DNA of 64,000 nt from Phocoena phocoena (lineage: Eukaryota > Chordata > Mammalia > Artiodactyla > Phocoenidae), in assembly GCF_963924675.1 (NCBI RefSeq), contig NC_089239.1:3895001-3959000 (forward strand), read 5' to 3'. A model generated the notes under the pieces. That model did not search any database and was not told where the DNA came from. It was given only the letters and a program-made list of their open reading frames with translations. This document shows positions 33,401 through 44,538 of this stretch, piece by piece. The position numbers and the translations under genes were made by a program. Position 1 is the stretch's first letter; every line of letters begins with the position of its first letter.

Positions 33401-33979
33401 CTCCTTGGGCACCACATAGCGGTTCTATTATAAGCAAAGTGGTTCTATTATAAACAAATGTGACCAGGGTTTGGCATCAAGAGCGTACTCTAGGGAGAGT
33501 GATCCTGAGAGCAGGACCACCCATTTCAGGGAGGAGGGAAAACACTTGAACTTCTAAAATATTTATTTTTAAATATCATATTCCAATTTTCCATTTCGTA
33601 TGTGTTTTATATTGGCGGAGTTGCTCAAGATGTCTTTGTGGACAAAATGAAGAAAACCGAAGACGGTTTGGATTGGGTGATGATAGGTGACTTGAAACTA
33701 GTTGAACAACCATACCCAAAGTGGATTACTTGGTGGACCTTTACCAGCCCCAGGAGAGGGCTTTGGTGATGTGTACTAGGCCCCATCCCCCCAGTTTGCC
33801 TGCAGACGTAGCGAATGTATTCACCTAAGTCTGGGGGAAGGGGAGCGTTGCGTGCGTTCATGTGAGTGGAGACTGTGATTGCCCTGTGTCCTGTGCTGGA
33901 ACATGCTGGAATATTTCATCAGGCTCTCCAGATGAAAGACTTGGAGAAACACAGGCAGACTAGAAGTAAGTGTGGAGGA
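33401..33979. other. No supported gene
   Basis: Contains a short local duplication ('gtggttctattataa' and neighbour at about 33420-33455). Otherwise unassigned. Confidence 0.5.
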
Positions 33980-34165
33980 AATAAAGATAATGATAATAAT
34001 AATAGCTATGTTTCCTGAGCACACACTACGTGCACGGTGAGCCTGTACACACATGATCTCGTGAGTCCTCACGGAAGCCCTGCAAGGTAGCCACTGTGCT
34101 CATTCCCACCAGACAGCTGCACACGCTGAGGTTTAGGGAGGGTACCCAAGCCTGCCCGGCTGCCC
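33980..34165 (-). mobile_element. MIR SINE
   Basis: After a GATAATAATAATA run, 'cctgagcacacactacgtgc', 'tcctcacggaagccctgcaa' and 'acacgctgaggtttagggag' follow antisense MIR. Confidence 0.75.
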
Positions 34166-35240
34166 AGCGCTGGGGCAAGGCCCTAGAGCTGTGGCCGGGA
34201 GGGAAGGTGGCCTGCGGAGGGGGAGCCACAGCAAGGAGGTGCAGGATTGCAGCCCCGGTGTGTAGGAAGGGCCTTCTGAATCTCTGGAGCAGTCATCCTG
34301 GAGGGTCAAGGGGAGGTGGCCTTCTGACTCCCCATCTGAAGAGGGATTCTGGCACTAGATGGCCTTTAGGCTCTGTTACCACTTTGAGTTCCATGGTGCG
34401 TGTGAAACATTGGACCCGCGGTGCCTGTGTAGACAGCGGGTTTGCCGCCCTTAAAAGAGTTATTAATCTGGCTCCGGGCAGCCTCCGTGGAGGAGCCGCA
34501 GATGGCTTCCCTATGGAAACCAGCTCCTTTCCAGAGAGGCGGGATCCATGGCCTGAGGGGTGGAGGGAACCAGCATGAGTTGCTGTTACCTGAGATTTGC
34601 CTTTTGGGGGAGGAATAAAAATCAGTCTTCAACCTTGATACCCTCTAACGTGAAACTTTAGATCCACTGATTATTCAGCTGAGTTTTGAACCGTCAGCAT
34701 TTGTCAGTGTGGCTGATTCTCTCCCCAAACACTGACTAGACGTAGGAAATGCCAGACTAGAAATAATCAGACAAACTGCGCCATATCGGAAATATAAGCT
34801 GAAGAATTGATGCGTCTAAATGCCCTCCAGGTGGAAAATGACTGGGAGACAGAACAGTCCACATTTCAAACGTTATTATCATTAGATCAAGGGTAAAGTT
34901 AGAATTGGGGGGAATCCGGAGGGAAATTCTCTCTCTTTCCCTCCCTCCCCCTTTGCTTCTCTCTGCACCCCTAACATACACCCCCCCATCCATCAGATAC
35001 CTATGGTTCACTCTAAAATGATGATGAAAAAGCACCTGTGATCAGTTAACCCCCAACAACATGATCGATTTACTTTCACAAAGTAGGGGAAGCCGTGCAG
35101 TGTGAGTCTGTGATTTAGTCGGAAGGATGGATTCCAGCCTCAGTCACTAATTAGCGGCAGGACCAAGGCGACTGTTTGATTTTCTGCGTTTCCATTCCCC
35201 ACCTTGTAAAACAAATAATAATCATCATTTTTAATGATAA
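34166..35240. other. No supported gene
   Basis: A 160-codon plus-strand frame (34096-34578) starts in the MIR and has no recognised domain. Nothing else found. Confidence 0.5.
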
Positions 35241-35253
35241 TAAAAAATCCAGG

Positions 35254-35460
35254 GGGCTTTCCTGGTGGCGCAGTGGTTGAGAGTCCGCCTGCCGATGCGG
35301 GGGACACGGGTTCGTGCCCCGGTCCGGGAAGATCCCACATGCTGCGGAGCGGCTGCGTCTGTGAGCCATGGCCGCTGAGCCTGCGCGTCCGGAGCCTGTG
35401 CTCCGCAACGGGAGAGGCCACAACAGTGGGAGGCCCGCGTACCACAAAAAAAAAAAAAAA
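35254..35460 (+). mobile_element. CHR-2-type SINE
   Basis: Sense orientation: 'ctttcctggtggcgcagtgg' (polymerase III A-box region), 'ggttcgtgccccggtc' (B-box region), the conserved body, then poly(A). Flanks 'aaaaaatccagg' (35243-35254) and 'aaaaaatccggg' (35461-35472) are the target-site duplication with one mismatch. Confidence 0.95.
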
Positions 35461-35472
35461 AAAAAATCCGGG

Positions 35473-35994
35473 ATTTTATTTCACAGTGTGAGCCGGTGCG
35501 TTTGCAAACGGCTCTGCAAATGTACATTATTACCATGACTATTATAAGATGGAAACCTCCCGCTGCTTTGGAGGTTTTTTTACAGAGGTGCATATTTGCT
35601 GTAAAGGCAGGTTTTGTTTTATGGCTCCTCAAAGGGTGGGATAATTATGTAAATAACTCTCTGCTAAGCCAGGATGTGTAACTGCCCAACCAGGTGGTCA
35701 TGCCCTTACCTTGTAATATGTACACAGAGGAGCAGTAAGGAATGCAAGCACAGTGGGGAGTTGGCGCTACTCCCCAGATAAGGACGGTTCTCAAAAGCCG
35801 TCCCTGAGGGCGCGCAGGCCCTGGGTGGAGCCCCATCACCGTGGTGAGTCTGGCTGTCCACATCAGGCCCCCAGGCCAGACCACAACTCGCAGGGCTGGC
35901 ACGCAGCTGGGTGAGTGGTGTGGGGTGATAATCCTACTGGAAGAACCTCACTTTTCAAAGAGTTTAAAAAGAATAATAAATCCCCATTGCCAGC
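35473..35994. other. No supported gene
   Basis: Unique-looking sequence; nothing recognised. Confidence 0.55.
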
Positions 35995-36430
35995 TAGGTG
36001 CCGCAGTTGCACCCATTTTCTGGAGGAAAATTGACAATGCCCATCAAAGCCCCAGAAATGTTTATAACATTTGACTCCAGCCAGCCTAGGAAAAAACCCA
36101 GGAACGATCTTAAAGAAATCATCACATTCAAGAACACAAAGGTATCGACTGTGACATTGTTTAAACTGGCAAAATATTTTAGGAAGAACCTAAGTGTTCA
36201 GCAATAGGGGATGGGTTAAGTGAAATAGCAAACCTTCTTAAGAACCCTTTCTCTGCAGCTAATAAAAGATGAGCAGACCTGTATTTTTCTCACGTCTGAT
36301 TTTAATATGAAGTATTATTTCATATTGAAAAATATGAAACATGTTAACAAAAGCAGGATATAAAGCACCATGAATCCTATTTTTGGAGCCACATGTATAT
36401 TCATATGTGTTATGTGTGCATTTTTAGAGG
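35995..36430 (+). mobile_element. Old L1M 3' end
   Basis: 'ttgtttaaactggcaaaata', 'acctaagtgttcagcaatag', 'gggatgggttaagtgaaata' and 'aagcaggatataaagcacca' match the sense 3' end of old L1M. Heavily decayed. Confidence 0.7.
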
Positions 36431-36444
36431 TCTGGGGTGTAGTC

Positions 36445-36670
36445 ACTTGAATAATAATACCCCCTAACGTTTCTGGAGCACTGGCTACAGGGCAGGCTCC
36501 ACGCATGCGTCATCCGATTTAGACCTCTCACCGACCCCCGGAGCAAGCAGGTGTATTCTTATCACACAGTGAGAGGTAATTCAGGGGCTGAGAGCAGTTA
36601 GTAAGGAGCCCAAGCTTGTGCAGCTGCTACGGGGCAGAACCAGGTCCGTCTGACTCCACAGCTGGGGTTG
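36445..36670 (-). mobile_element. MIR SINE
   Basis: 'tctggagcactggctacagg', 'agagcagttagtaaggagcc' and 'cagaaccaggtccgtctgac' are an almost complete antisense MIR. Confidence 0.8.
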
Positions 36671-36896
36671 ACAACCCTATTTTGATATAACCTTCCTCTC
36701 AGTAGTAGTTCTATTCGAACCGTGAGATTACAAGTTACTTTTATTATTTTTCTAAACTACTTCGTTTTTAAAAAACATTTATCTGATGGTAAATTCTAAT
36801 TGCGTGTGTATTTAAAACATAAGCGTGTTCCTCCCGATTGGATCAGATGGGGAAGTCAGCACAGGGAATGATTGGGTACCAGAAGCTACTGGCATT

Positions 36897-37212
36897 TTTT
36901 TAAATAATTTTTTTGTATTAATCAATTAATTAATTAATTTATTATTTTTGGCTGTGTTGGGTCTTTGTTTCTGTGTGAGGGCTATCTCTAGTTGCGGCGA
37001 GCGGGGGCCACTCTTCATCACGGTGCATGGGCCTCTCACTTTCGCGGCCTCTCTTTTTGCGGAGCACAGGCTCCAGACGCGCAGGCTCAGTAGTTGTGGC
37101 TCACGGGCCTAGTTGCTCCATGGCATGTGGGATCTTCCCAGACCAGGGCTCGAACCCGTGTCCCCTGCATCAGCAGGCAGACTCTCAACCACTGCGCCAC
37201 CAGGGAAGTCCT
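36897..37212 (-). mobile_element. CHR-type SINE, younger member of a nested pair
   Basis: 'tttggctgtgttgggtcttt' (3' end) to 'gccaccagggaagtcct' (tRNA head), antisense. Its body combines the CHR-1-like tail with a middle ('gcctctcactttcgcggcc') like the short type. It sits directly in the A-rich tail of the next SINE, and 'ggcatttt..taaat' flanks the pair rather than either member. Confidence 0.88.
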
Positions 37213-37262
37213 TTAATAAATTTATCTATCTATCTATCTATCGATCTATTTATTTATTTAAT
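37213..37262. repeat. (TCTA)n/(TTTA)n microsatellite in a SINE tail
   Basis: About 45 bp of TCTA then TTTA repeats between the two SINEs, derived from the A-rich tail of the second. Confidence 0.95.
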
Positions 37263-37588
37263 TTTGGCTGTGTTGGGTCTTGGTTGTTGTGCACGGGCTT
37301 TCTCTAGATGCAGCGAGCGGGGGCTACTCTTCATTGTGGTGCGCGGGCTTCTCATTGTGGTGGCTTCTCTTGTTGCAGAGCACGGGCTCTAGTTGCATGC
37401 GGGCTTCAGTAGTTGTGGCACATGGGCTCAGTAGTTGTGGCTCACGGGCTCTAGAGCGCAGGCTCAGTAGTTGTGGCACACAGGCTTAGTTGCTCCGAGG
37501 CATGTGAGATCTTCCCGGACCAGGGCTCGAACCCATGTCCCCTGCATTGGCAGGAGGATTCTTAACCACTGCGCCACCAAGGAAGCCC
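37263..37588 (-). mobile_element. CHR-1-type SINE, older member of a nested pair
   Basis: 'ttttggctgtgttgggtctt', repeated 'ggctcagtagttgtggc' blocks, then 'gcgccaccaaggaagccc' at the head, antisense. The sequence after it ('actaccggcattttaaat') matches that before the upstream SINE ('gctactggcatttttttaaat'), so this copy landed first. Confidence 0.93.
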
Positions 37589-37689
37589 ACTACCGGCATT
37601 TTAAATATGGCCCTAGCTTATTGAATTGTAGGAACAGGGGAATACATAACCCTGGAGCATGACATTGTTCAGTGGATCATACTAAAGCA

Positions 37690-37800
37690 CTTGTTGTTCT
37701 TATAACAATCCCACGAAGCAGGCAGGGAAGGTATTTTTATACCCATTTTGTAGATGAGGAACACTGAGGCTCAGAAACGGTGAGTGGCCTGTCCCAGGCT
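37690..37800 (-). mobile_element. MIR SINE fragment
   Basis: 'acccattttgtagatgagga', 'acactgaggctcagaaacgg' and 'gtggcctgtcccaggctcc' are antisense MIR. Confidence 0.9.
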
Positions 37801-38101
37801 CCATGGCCCGAAGTAACAAAGGCTCCATTAAAACTGAGACCCTATGATTCCTAGTCCAGTGTTTTTTTCGGGAAGAGCTGTGCTGGAGTGGAAACACATC
37901 CATGGGAGTTTGGGTGGGACTGAAGTTGGGTGGTGGGTCTGCAGCAGGGATGTCTGAGTCGGTGCAGCAGGAAGCAAAGCCCTGTGCCCCCGAGGAGGTC
38001 ATGCCCTGATTCCATCCATGAGGACACTTTTTGGGTCTGGCTCAGAGCAGAGAGCTGCTGACCTGGAGATGGGCCAGACAGGCTCTTTCTCCAGAAAGGT
38101 A

Positions 38102-38395
38102 CCCTCCACCTTCCCCTCCTCCCCCTCCTCTTTCCCCCCCACCTCCTCCCCTTCTCCCCCTCCTCATTCTCTTCCTCCCCCTCCTCCCCTCCTCCCCATC
38201 CTCCTTTCCCCTCCCCCTCCTCCCCCACCTCCTCCCCCACCTCCTCCCCCTCCTCCCCTTCCTTCTTTCCCTTCCCCTCCTCCCCCTTCTCCCCACCTCC
38301 TTTCCCTCCTCCTCCCCCACCTCCTCCCCCACCTCCTCCCTCACCTCCTCCCCCTCCTGCTCCTCTTCCACACCTCCCTTCTCCTACAGGGAAAT
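38102..38395. repeat. Polypyrimidine/polypurine (CCTCCC)n tract
   Basis: Nearly 300 bp of C/T with irregular CCTCCCC units. The G-rich strand has many GGGG runs, so triplex (H-DNA) or G-quadruplex structures are possible. Frames of 131-182 codons through it (proline/leucine-rich on one strand, glycine/glutamate-rich on the other) are artefacts. Confidence 0.97.
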
Positions 38396-38889
38396 CCAAC
38401 TCTCCCCTTTCTTCTCCTTCTTGTAGACACTTGTAGAAAAGGAAGTTTCACCGACATGAATCTGACCTTCTTCAACTCAGGCCCCTTGAAGACCAGTGTT
38501 TTATTCTCCAATTTAAAAATAAAAGAGAGGAACTTAATGTCCTTAGATTTTTAATGATTATCTCAGGACCTCTTAGAGATGGTCGGAGGTTTGGGTACCA
38601 CCCTCCCCCATCACTGTCATCATCACCATCACCACCATCACCATGAGATCCATCATGGCGCAGCACACAGCCGTCTCTTAAGCTCCATCTCCTGTCAAGT
38701 TGCAACAGCAATGTCATACTCTTGGATGTAAGGTCACAGTGTTGGGTTAGACACTCAGAGAAAGAAGGTGAGAGGGTTGAAAGGGGTGGGGCAACAGTGA
38801 CTCTATTTTCCACACTGGACTTCAGGGGGGGTATAAATTCAGATAAATGAACTGCAAATGACTCAGAGCCATTTGCAGACAATGCACCG
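38396..38889. other. No supported gene; small CAC/CAT run
   Basis: 'catcaccatcaccaccatca' at about 38618-38645 is a short triplet repeat. No gene recognised. Confidence 0.55.
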
Positions 38890-39120
38890 TTGTGGTGAAG
38901 GGAAACTGCTCCAGAGTAAGACATGCATTCCTTCACTGACCTTGGTAAGCACCTTTCCTACCTTGGTTACTTCATCACGAGAATGGGGGTTATCACAGCA
39001 TCTACCCCATCAAACTGATGGTGTAATTTGATGGATGCAAAGCATTTAGACTGTGTCTGTTTTCTTTATCATTGTGTCCCTGGTTCCATGTGTGGCATGT
39101 AATAGGTGCTTGGTAAACAT
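38890..39120 (+). mobile_element. MIR SINE
   Basis: 'ttacttcatcacgagaatgg', 'gggttatcacagcatctacc' and 'gtaataggtgcttggtaaac' follow sense MIR to its 3' end. Confidence 0.7.
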
Positions 39121-39124
39121 TGAA

Positions 39125-39235
39125 AGATAGAAAGAAGGAGGGGAGAAAGGGAAGGGGGAAGAAAGAAAAGTGAATGAATGAATGAATGAACAAGCTCATG
39201 ATAAGAGCTTAATAAAGGTTATTATTATTATTGTC
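39125..39235. repeat. Purine-rich, (GAAT)n and (TTA)n simple repeats
   Basis: GGAA/GAAAG-rich DNA, then 'gaatgaatgaatgaatgaac' and 'ttattattattattg'. Confidence 0.9.
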
Positions 39236-39525
39236 AAGAACTTAATTCTTCCACCCCTCCTCTTAAAAGGACAAGAAGTACAGTTCTGTCGATTTGAATT
39301 TGATTACCTGTTTTTCTCCTGACTACTGATGGTGAAACCGCTCAAAATAAGAGAATGGTCCGATGCAGCATTAACAAGGGATTTCTGAGGAAGAGAAGGG
39401 CCCGAAAAAGCCACCTGTTGGAAAATCAGCACGTAAAACAACACAAGAGGGCTCTGTTGTGGTTGGCTATCTTAGAACATTGTGTTGTTGCTGTACTACC
39501 CTCTTCCTCTCCTTTTTAAAGAAAT
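39236..39525. other. No recognised feature
   Basis: Unique-looking sequence between simple repeats and a SINE. Confidence 0.55.
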
Positions 39526-39869
39526 TATTTATTTAATTTATTTATTTTTGGCTGTGTTGGGTCTTCGTTTCTGAACGCAGGCTTTCTCTAGTTGGGGCCA
39601 GCGGGGGCTACTCTTCATTGCGGTGCACGGGCTTCTCATTGCAGTGCCTTCTCTTGTTGCGGAGCGTGGGCTCTAGGCACGTGGGCTTCTATAGATGTGG
39701 CACGTAGGCTCAGTAGTTGTGGCTCACGGGCTCTAGAGCACAGGCTCAGTAGTTGTGGCACACGGGCTTAGTTGCTCCGTGGCATGTGGGATCTTCCCAG
39801 ACCAGGGCTCGAACCCCTGTCCCCTGCATTGGCAGGCAGATTCTTAACCACAGCACCACCAGGGAAGCC
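39526..39869 (-). mobile_element. CHR-1-type SINE
   Basis: 'ttttggctgtgttgggtctt', the 'gtagttgtggcacacgggct' block and 'accaccagggaagcccct' at the head, antisense, with a TTTA-rich tail at 39520-39548. Target-site duplication not clear. Confidence 0.95.
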
Positions 39870-40239
39870 CCTCTGTGTCTTTCTTTTCTCCATCTTCCTC
39901 CTCTTTTTTTTCACCCAGGAGCAGGAAAAGTAGAGGACTCAGGATTTGGCTCTGCCAAAGCCCTGAACAAGTCACCCTATCTCCTGGGCTGCAATTTCGT
40001 TTTCACAGTGAAGACACGGGCGTGGTTGCTCTCTGAGTCGTGATCAGTCTCTCATGCTCCGGTTCTGCAATTATTCTTAAATAGCTCAGCGTTAGAGAAT
40101 ATTTGAGTGCCCCTATCTGCAGTTTTGAAAGTCTTAGGGAGTCCACCAGGCGCTTTCAGCAGGAGTGGGAGATGAGGTGTGTGTCCAAGGTTGAAATGAG
40201 AATTTATATGATTAACTTAAAAGGCTGTGAAATACTCTT
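39870..40239. other. No supported gene
   Basis: Unique-looking sequence; nothing recognised. Confidence 0.55.
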
Positions 40240-40640
40240 CCCTTTCCCAGCTACACACCTGAGTGAGGCCAGATCTCCATGTACCTCAACCAAAACAACA
40301 TAGTACAACAACTGAATGCCGAGGCAGGTGAGAATTCCGCTGCCTTTTCTTTCAAGCCAGACATCAGACAGATCTGCAAAAATAGCAACGACCCTCTTCT
40401 GACGTTTTAAAAAACTATAGTTATTTTTCATAGAAATGTTACCTATGTTAATGTGAAATGGGCTTATTATGCCATGTTCAAGTGAATTAGTAAACGCTAG
40501 TTTAGAAAAACTCTCTGATTTAATTGCTAATACAGTAAATATCAGTAGATAAAACCCACACTTAAGAAAAAGCTCTACGGGGTCCTCAATTATTTTAAAA
40601 GATAAAGCAGTCCTGAGACCAAAAAGTTGGAGGGTCACTA
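40240..40640. mobile_element. Ancient interspersed repeat, class uncertain
   Basis: 'tgaggccagatctccatgta' with 'cctcaaccaaaacaacatag' to 'ggtcctcaattattttaaaa' and 'cctgagaccaaaaagttgga' reads like an old mammalian repeat I have seen many times, possibly a hAT-type DNA element. No coding potential. Confidence 0.4.
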
Positions 40641-41174
40641 TCCTAAATTTACCAGAATGAGTGACTGTCTACCACTGGATTACTTGTTATTAACAGTGTC
40701 TATTATTTAACCTCTTTAACCTTTTACTTTCCCCAACTCTTCATGCTGAAATACTTTTTTAAGTGAGTGAGGTCACTTCTCTGTTTTAGTGTTTCACCTG
40801 AATGTAAGAATTTTGCAGTAGCCCTAGGCCAGTGCTGAGCAGATAAAGATGTATAAGGTTTAAGAAAATGGGAGTAAAGTTTTCAGAGTCTGGAATATGT
40901 TGGTAGAATATTGATATAAAAATATTGATCTCTTGTCAAACTTGTAACATGAATACATGTATAACATTAAATAAAACAAGTCATTATTCTCCCTGCCAAT
41001 AGTCACCCTCGCTTTGAAAAAGACAGAGGGCGAGATGATTTTGCAGGCATTTAACCCCTCTAATAGACAAACCATTGCAGAAAAGGAAGAAAAGCTATCT
41101 GACTCATTTTGTGAGTTTAGTACAGCATGATAAGAAAACTGAAGACAATATAGGAGAAGAAAATAGTAGACCAG
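40641..41174. other. No supported gene
   Basis: AT-rich unique-looking sequence. Confidence 0.55.
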
Positions 41175-41607
41175 TGTGGTGGTTTAAAGTATGTCCACAG
41201 ATTCTTTGTTACACTTCCCTTTGACAATACTCTTGCCCTTGGGTGTGGGCTGGATTTAGTGAATAGTTTCTAGCAAATAGAATCTGGTAGAAGTGATGAT
41301 GCATGATGTCCAGACTAGGTCAAAAGAGGCTTGTGGCTTCTGCCTTGCTCTCCTGTGTCCTGGGGGGCAGCCAGCCGCCATGTTATGAGGACACTCAAGC
41401 AGCCCTATGGAGAGGTCCATGCAGTGAGGAACTGAAGCCTTCTGCCAAAAGCCATTTGAGTGACCCACCTGAGAAGCAGAGCCTTGGAAGCAGAACCTTC
41501 AGCCTGAGTTGAGCCATTGGGTGACGGCAGCCCTAGTTGACACCTTGACTGCAATTTCATGAAAGACCCTGAGTTTGATCACCCAGATAAGCTGCTCTTG
41601 AATTCTT

Positions 41608-41697
41608 TTCTTTTCTTTTTAAATTTTTATTTTATACCAGAATATAGTTGATTTACAATGTTGTGTAGTTTCAGGTATACAGCAAAGTGGTTCAGTT

Positions 41698-41743
<46 letters not shown>

Positions 41744-41850
41744 TTTTTAGATTCTTTTCCCATTTAGGTTATTACAGAATATTGAGTAGAGTTCCCTGTG
41801 CTATACAATAGGTCCTTGTTGATTATCTGTTTTATATATAGTACTGCCCA
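41608..41850 (-). mobile_element. L1 3' end, 5'-truncated
   Basis: Antisense 3'UTR: 'agttgatttacaatgttgtg', the (AT)n run, 'attgagtagagttccctgtg' and 'caataggtccttgttgatta'. The duplication 'tgaattctt' at 41599-41607 and 41851-41859 brackets about 240 bp, a short L1 insertion into the LTR. Confidence 0.9.
41702..41741. repeat. (AT)20 microsatellite
   Basis: A perfect AT run inside the L1 3'UTR. Likely polymorphic. Confidence 0.98.
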
Positions 41851-43051
41851 TGAATTCTTAACCCACAGGAACCATGAAGTAATAAATCTGTGTGTATTTT
41901 AAAACACTAAAATTTTGGAGTAATTTGTTATGTGGCAGTAGCAAGCTAATACAACCAATATAACTTATGAATGCAAAAATTCTATATAAAACCTCACAAC
42001 TCTAATTCAGTGGTGTTAGATTAAAAATAATACATTATAGCCAAGAAGGGTTTAACCCAGGAATGCAAGGATAGTTTAGCTTTAGAAAAATCTGTTAATG
42101 CAATGCACTACCTTCACAGAAAGGAGAACAAAAACTTTAATTTCAGCATTTATGCATGGTTAAAAACTTTTAATAAACTGAGATTAGAAGGTAACTTTCT
42201 TAACTGATAAATGGTTACCTACGCAAGCATCACACTTAATGGTGAAGCTTTCAAAGAGGCCCATTTAAGTCAACAACTAGATAAATAGGCTGATATCACT
42301 GCTTCCATTCAACAGTGCATTGGATATCTTACCCAACCTAATAAAAATGGACAAGATCTTTGATGGAGAAAATTATGAAATTATAAAACATTGTAGAAGG
42401 CCTGAAGAGAGATACACTGTACCTTGTATATATATCAAAGTATAATAAAGTTGTCAATTCTCTTGAAATTGCTAAACAAGTTTATGGAATTGCAGTAAAA
42501 ATCCCTACAGAGTTTTTTCCAGATGTACATGGAAAAGCAAAGGGCCAAGAGAAGCTGTGACACTTTTAAAGAGGGATGAAGCCAAGAGACTTACCTCACT
42601 GATATTAAGGCTTATCACAAATGACAATGAACTCATGGTGAGGCAATATCAGTGAAGACTGTGATACTGGCGCTGAGATAGATGCACAGGCCAGTGGGTG
42701 ATGGGAGGCAGCTCCCACAGACCTATGTACACAGAGACTTAACAAATGATGTCAGAGGAATTGCAGTCCAAGGCAGAAAGGGACTCTTCAGAAAATGGTG
42801 CTGGGATAACTGCCCATCTATATGGGAAAAAATGAGAATTCTTAGCTCACACCAACACGAGTCAGGTGGATTTAAACCCCTAAATATGAAATCCAAAACT
42901 AGAAAATACTTAAAATACAGGAAAATGGGTTTATTAGCTCCGAGTAGGGATGGAGTTCCTAACAGAACAGAAAAAGAACAAACTAAATAGGAAAAGATGG
43001 ATTCGTTCGACAACATTACAATTGACAACTTCTGTTCATCCAAAGACACTA

Positions 43052-43287
43052 TTTTTTTTTAACATCTTTATTGGGGTATAATTGTTTTACAATCGTGTGT
43101 TAGTTTCTGCTTTATAACAAAGTGAATCAGTTATACATGCACATATGTTCCCATATCTCCTCCCTCTTGCATCTCCCTCCCTCCCACCCTCCCTATCCCA
43201 CCCCTCCAGGCGGTCACAAAGCACCGAGCAGATATCCCTGTGCCATGCGGCTGCTTCCCACTAGCTATCTACCTTACGTTTGTTAGT
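43052..43287 (-). mobile_element. L1 3' end, 5'-truncated (first of two at one site)
   Basis: T run, then 'aacatctttattggggtata', 'tagtttctgctttataacaa' and 'gccatgcggctgcttcccac', a cetartiodactyl L1 3'UTR in antisense. Target copies 'caaagacactatttt' at 43041-43055 and 43288-43302 flank it. Confidence 0.92.
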
Positions 43288-43302
43288 CAAAGACACTATT
43301 TT

Positions 43303-43803
43303 TTTTTAAATTATTTTTTTGAAGTATAGTTGATTTACAATGTTGTATTCGTTTATGCTGTACAGCAAAATGATTCAGTTATACATATATATATTCTTTT
43401 TCTTATTCGTTTCCATTCTGGTTCATCACAGGATTTTTTTTTTTTTTTTTTTTTTGCAGTACGCGGGCCTCTTACTGCCGTGGCCTCTCCCGTTGCGGAG
43501 CATAGGCTCCGGACGCGCAGGCTCAGCGGCCATGGCTCACGGGCCCAGCCGCTCCGCGGCATGTGGGATCTTCCCGGACCGGGAAATGAACCCGCGTCCC
43601 CTGCATCGGCAGGCAGACTCTCAACCGCTGCGCCACCAGGGAAGCCCCAATCACAGGATATTGAATATAGTTCTCGGTGCTACACAGTAGGACCTTGTTG
43701 TTTATCCATTCTAAATGTAATAGTTTGCATCTGCTAACCCCAAACTCCCAGTCCATCCCTCCCCCACCCCCTCCCCCTTGGCAACCACAAGTGTACTCTA
43801 TGA
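43303..43803 (-). mobile_element. L1 3' end, 5'-truncated (second at the same site)
   Basis: Another antisense L1 3'UTR of a different subfamily: 'gaagtatagttgatttacaa', 'tgctgtacagcaaaatgatt', 'cagtaggaccttgttgttta' and 'ggcaaccacaagtgtactct'. It lies between the second (43288-43302) and third (43804-43817) copies of the target sequence and is interrupted by a SINE. Confidence 0.92.
43435..43648 (-). mobile_element. CHR-2-type SINE
   Basis: T run, 'gcagtacgcgggcctcttac', ending 'caccagggaagccc'. Duplication 'atcacaggat' at 43425-43434 and 43650-43659. It is the fourth layer here: SINE in L1 in L1 target in L1M. Confidence 0.95.
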
Positions 43804-44538
43804 AAAGACACTATTTTAAAAAGTGAAAAACTGAGCCCCACCCTGGGAGAAGCTATTTATAATGTGTGTAACTGAGAGACGATTGGTATCCAGACTATGT
43901 CAAGAGCTCCTACACCTCACTAAGAAAAAGACAAACAACAGAACAGAAAAACGGGCAAAGAGCTTCACATCATTTCACCGGAGACAAGAAATAAATGGCC
44001 AAGAAACATGTGAAAAGATGCCCAACCTCATTAGTAATCCAGGAAATGCAAATTAAAGCCATGACATCGGACCATCTTACACCCACCCGGCTGACAAAAG
44101 TGTAAAAGTCTGACAGTAGCAAGTGCTGATAATCAGACTGGGGAGAAACTGTATATTCTGCTCTTGGGAGTTTCACACACAGCTCAGCAGGGTCTGAGAG
44201 CTAGAGTGTGCAAATTACAGTCCCGTGATTTCTCTCCCGCTGGCACACACGCCAGATGGGTCTCGCACACTTGCAGCAGGAAGTGCTTATAAGAACATTC
44301 ATAGCAGTAAATAGCAAAAATCTGAAGACCAATCAAATTCCATTATCTGCAACATGGATAAATAATTTGTGATATTCGCGTCCCACAGAACACCTACCAG
44401 CACTGGAAAGGAATAAATTACTCCAACTGAATCTCAGGAATTACGTTGCATAAAAAATGCAAGCAGTAGAAGAATTTGTACAGCATAATTCTACTTACGC
44501 AAAGCTAGAAAACATGCAAAACTAAACTATATTTTTTG

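Larger units (their letters stand above)
41175..41953 (+). mobile_element. MaLR-type LTR interrupted by an L1
   Basis: Opens 'tgtggtggtttaaagtatgt', has 'ccaaaagccatttgagtgac' and 'cagataagctgctcttg', is broken at 41608-41850 by an L1, then resumes 'cttaacccacaggaacc' with a polyadenylation signal in 'agtaataaatctgtg' and ends 'agcaagctaataca'. Flanks 'accag' and 'accaa' would be a 5-bp duplication with one mismatch, as usual for ERVL-type elements. Without the L1 it is about 530 bp. Confidence 0.65.

Noticed and set aside
37851..38554. Frames of 131-182 codons, proline- or glycine/glutamate-rich, on both strands
   Set aside because: They are translations of the polypyrimidine tract; stop codons are rare there because of base composition.
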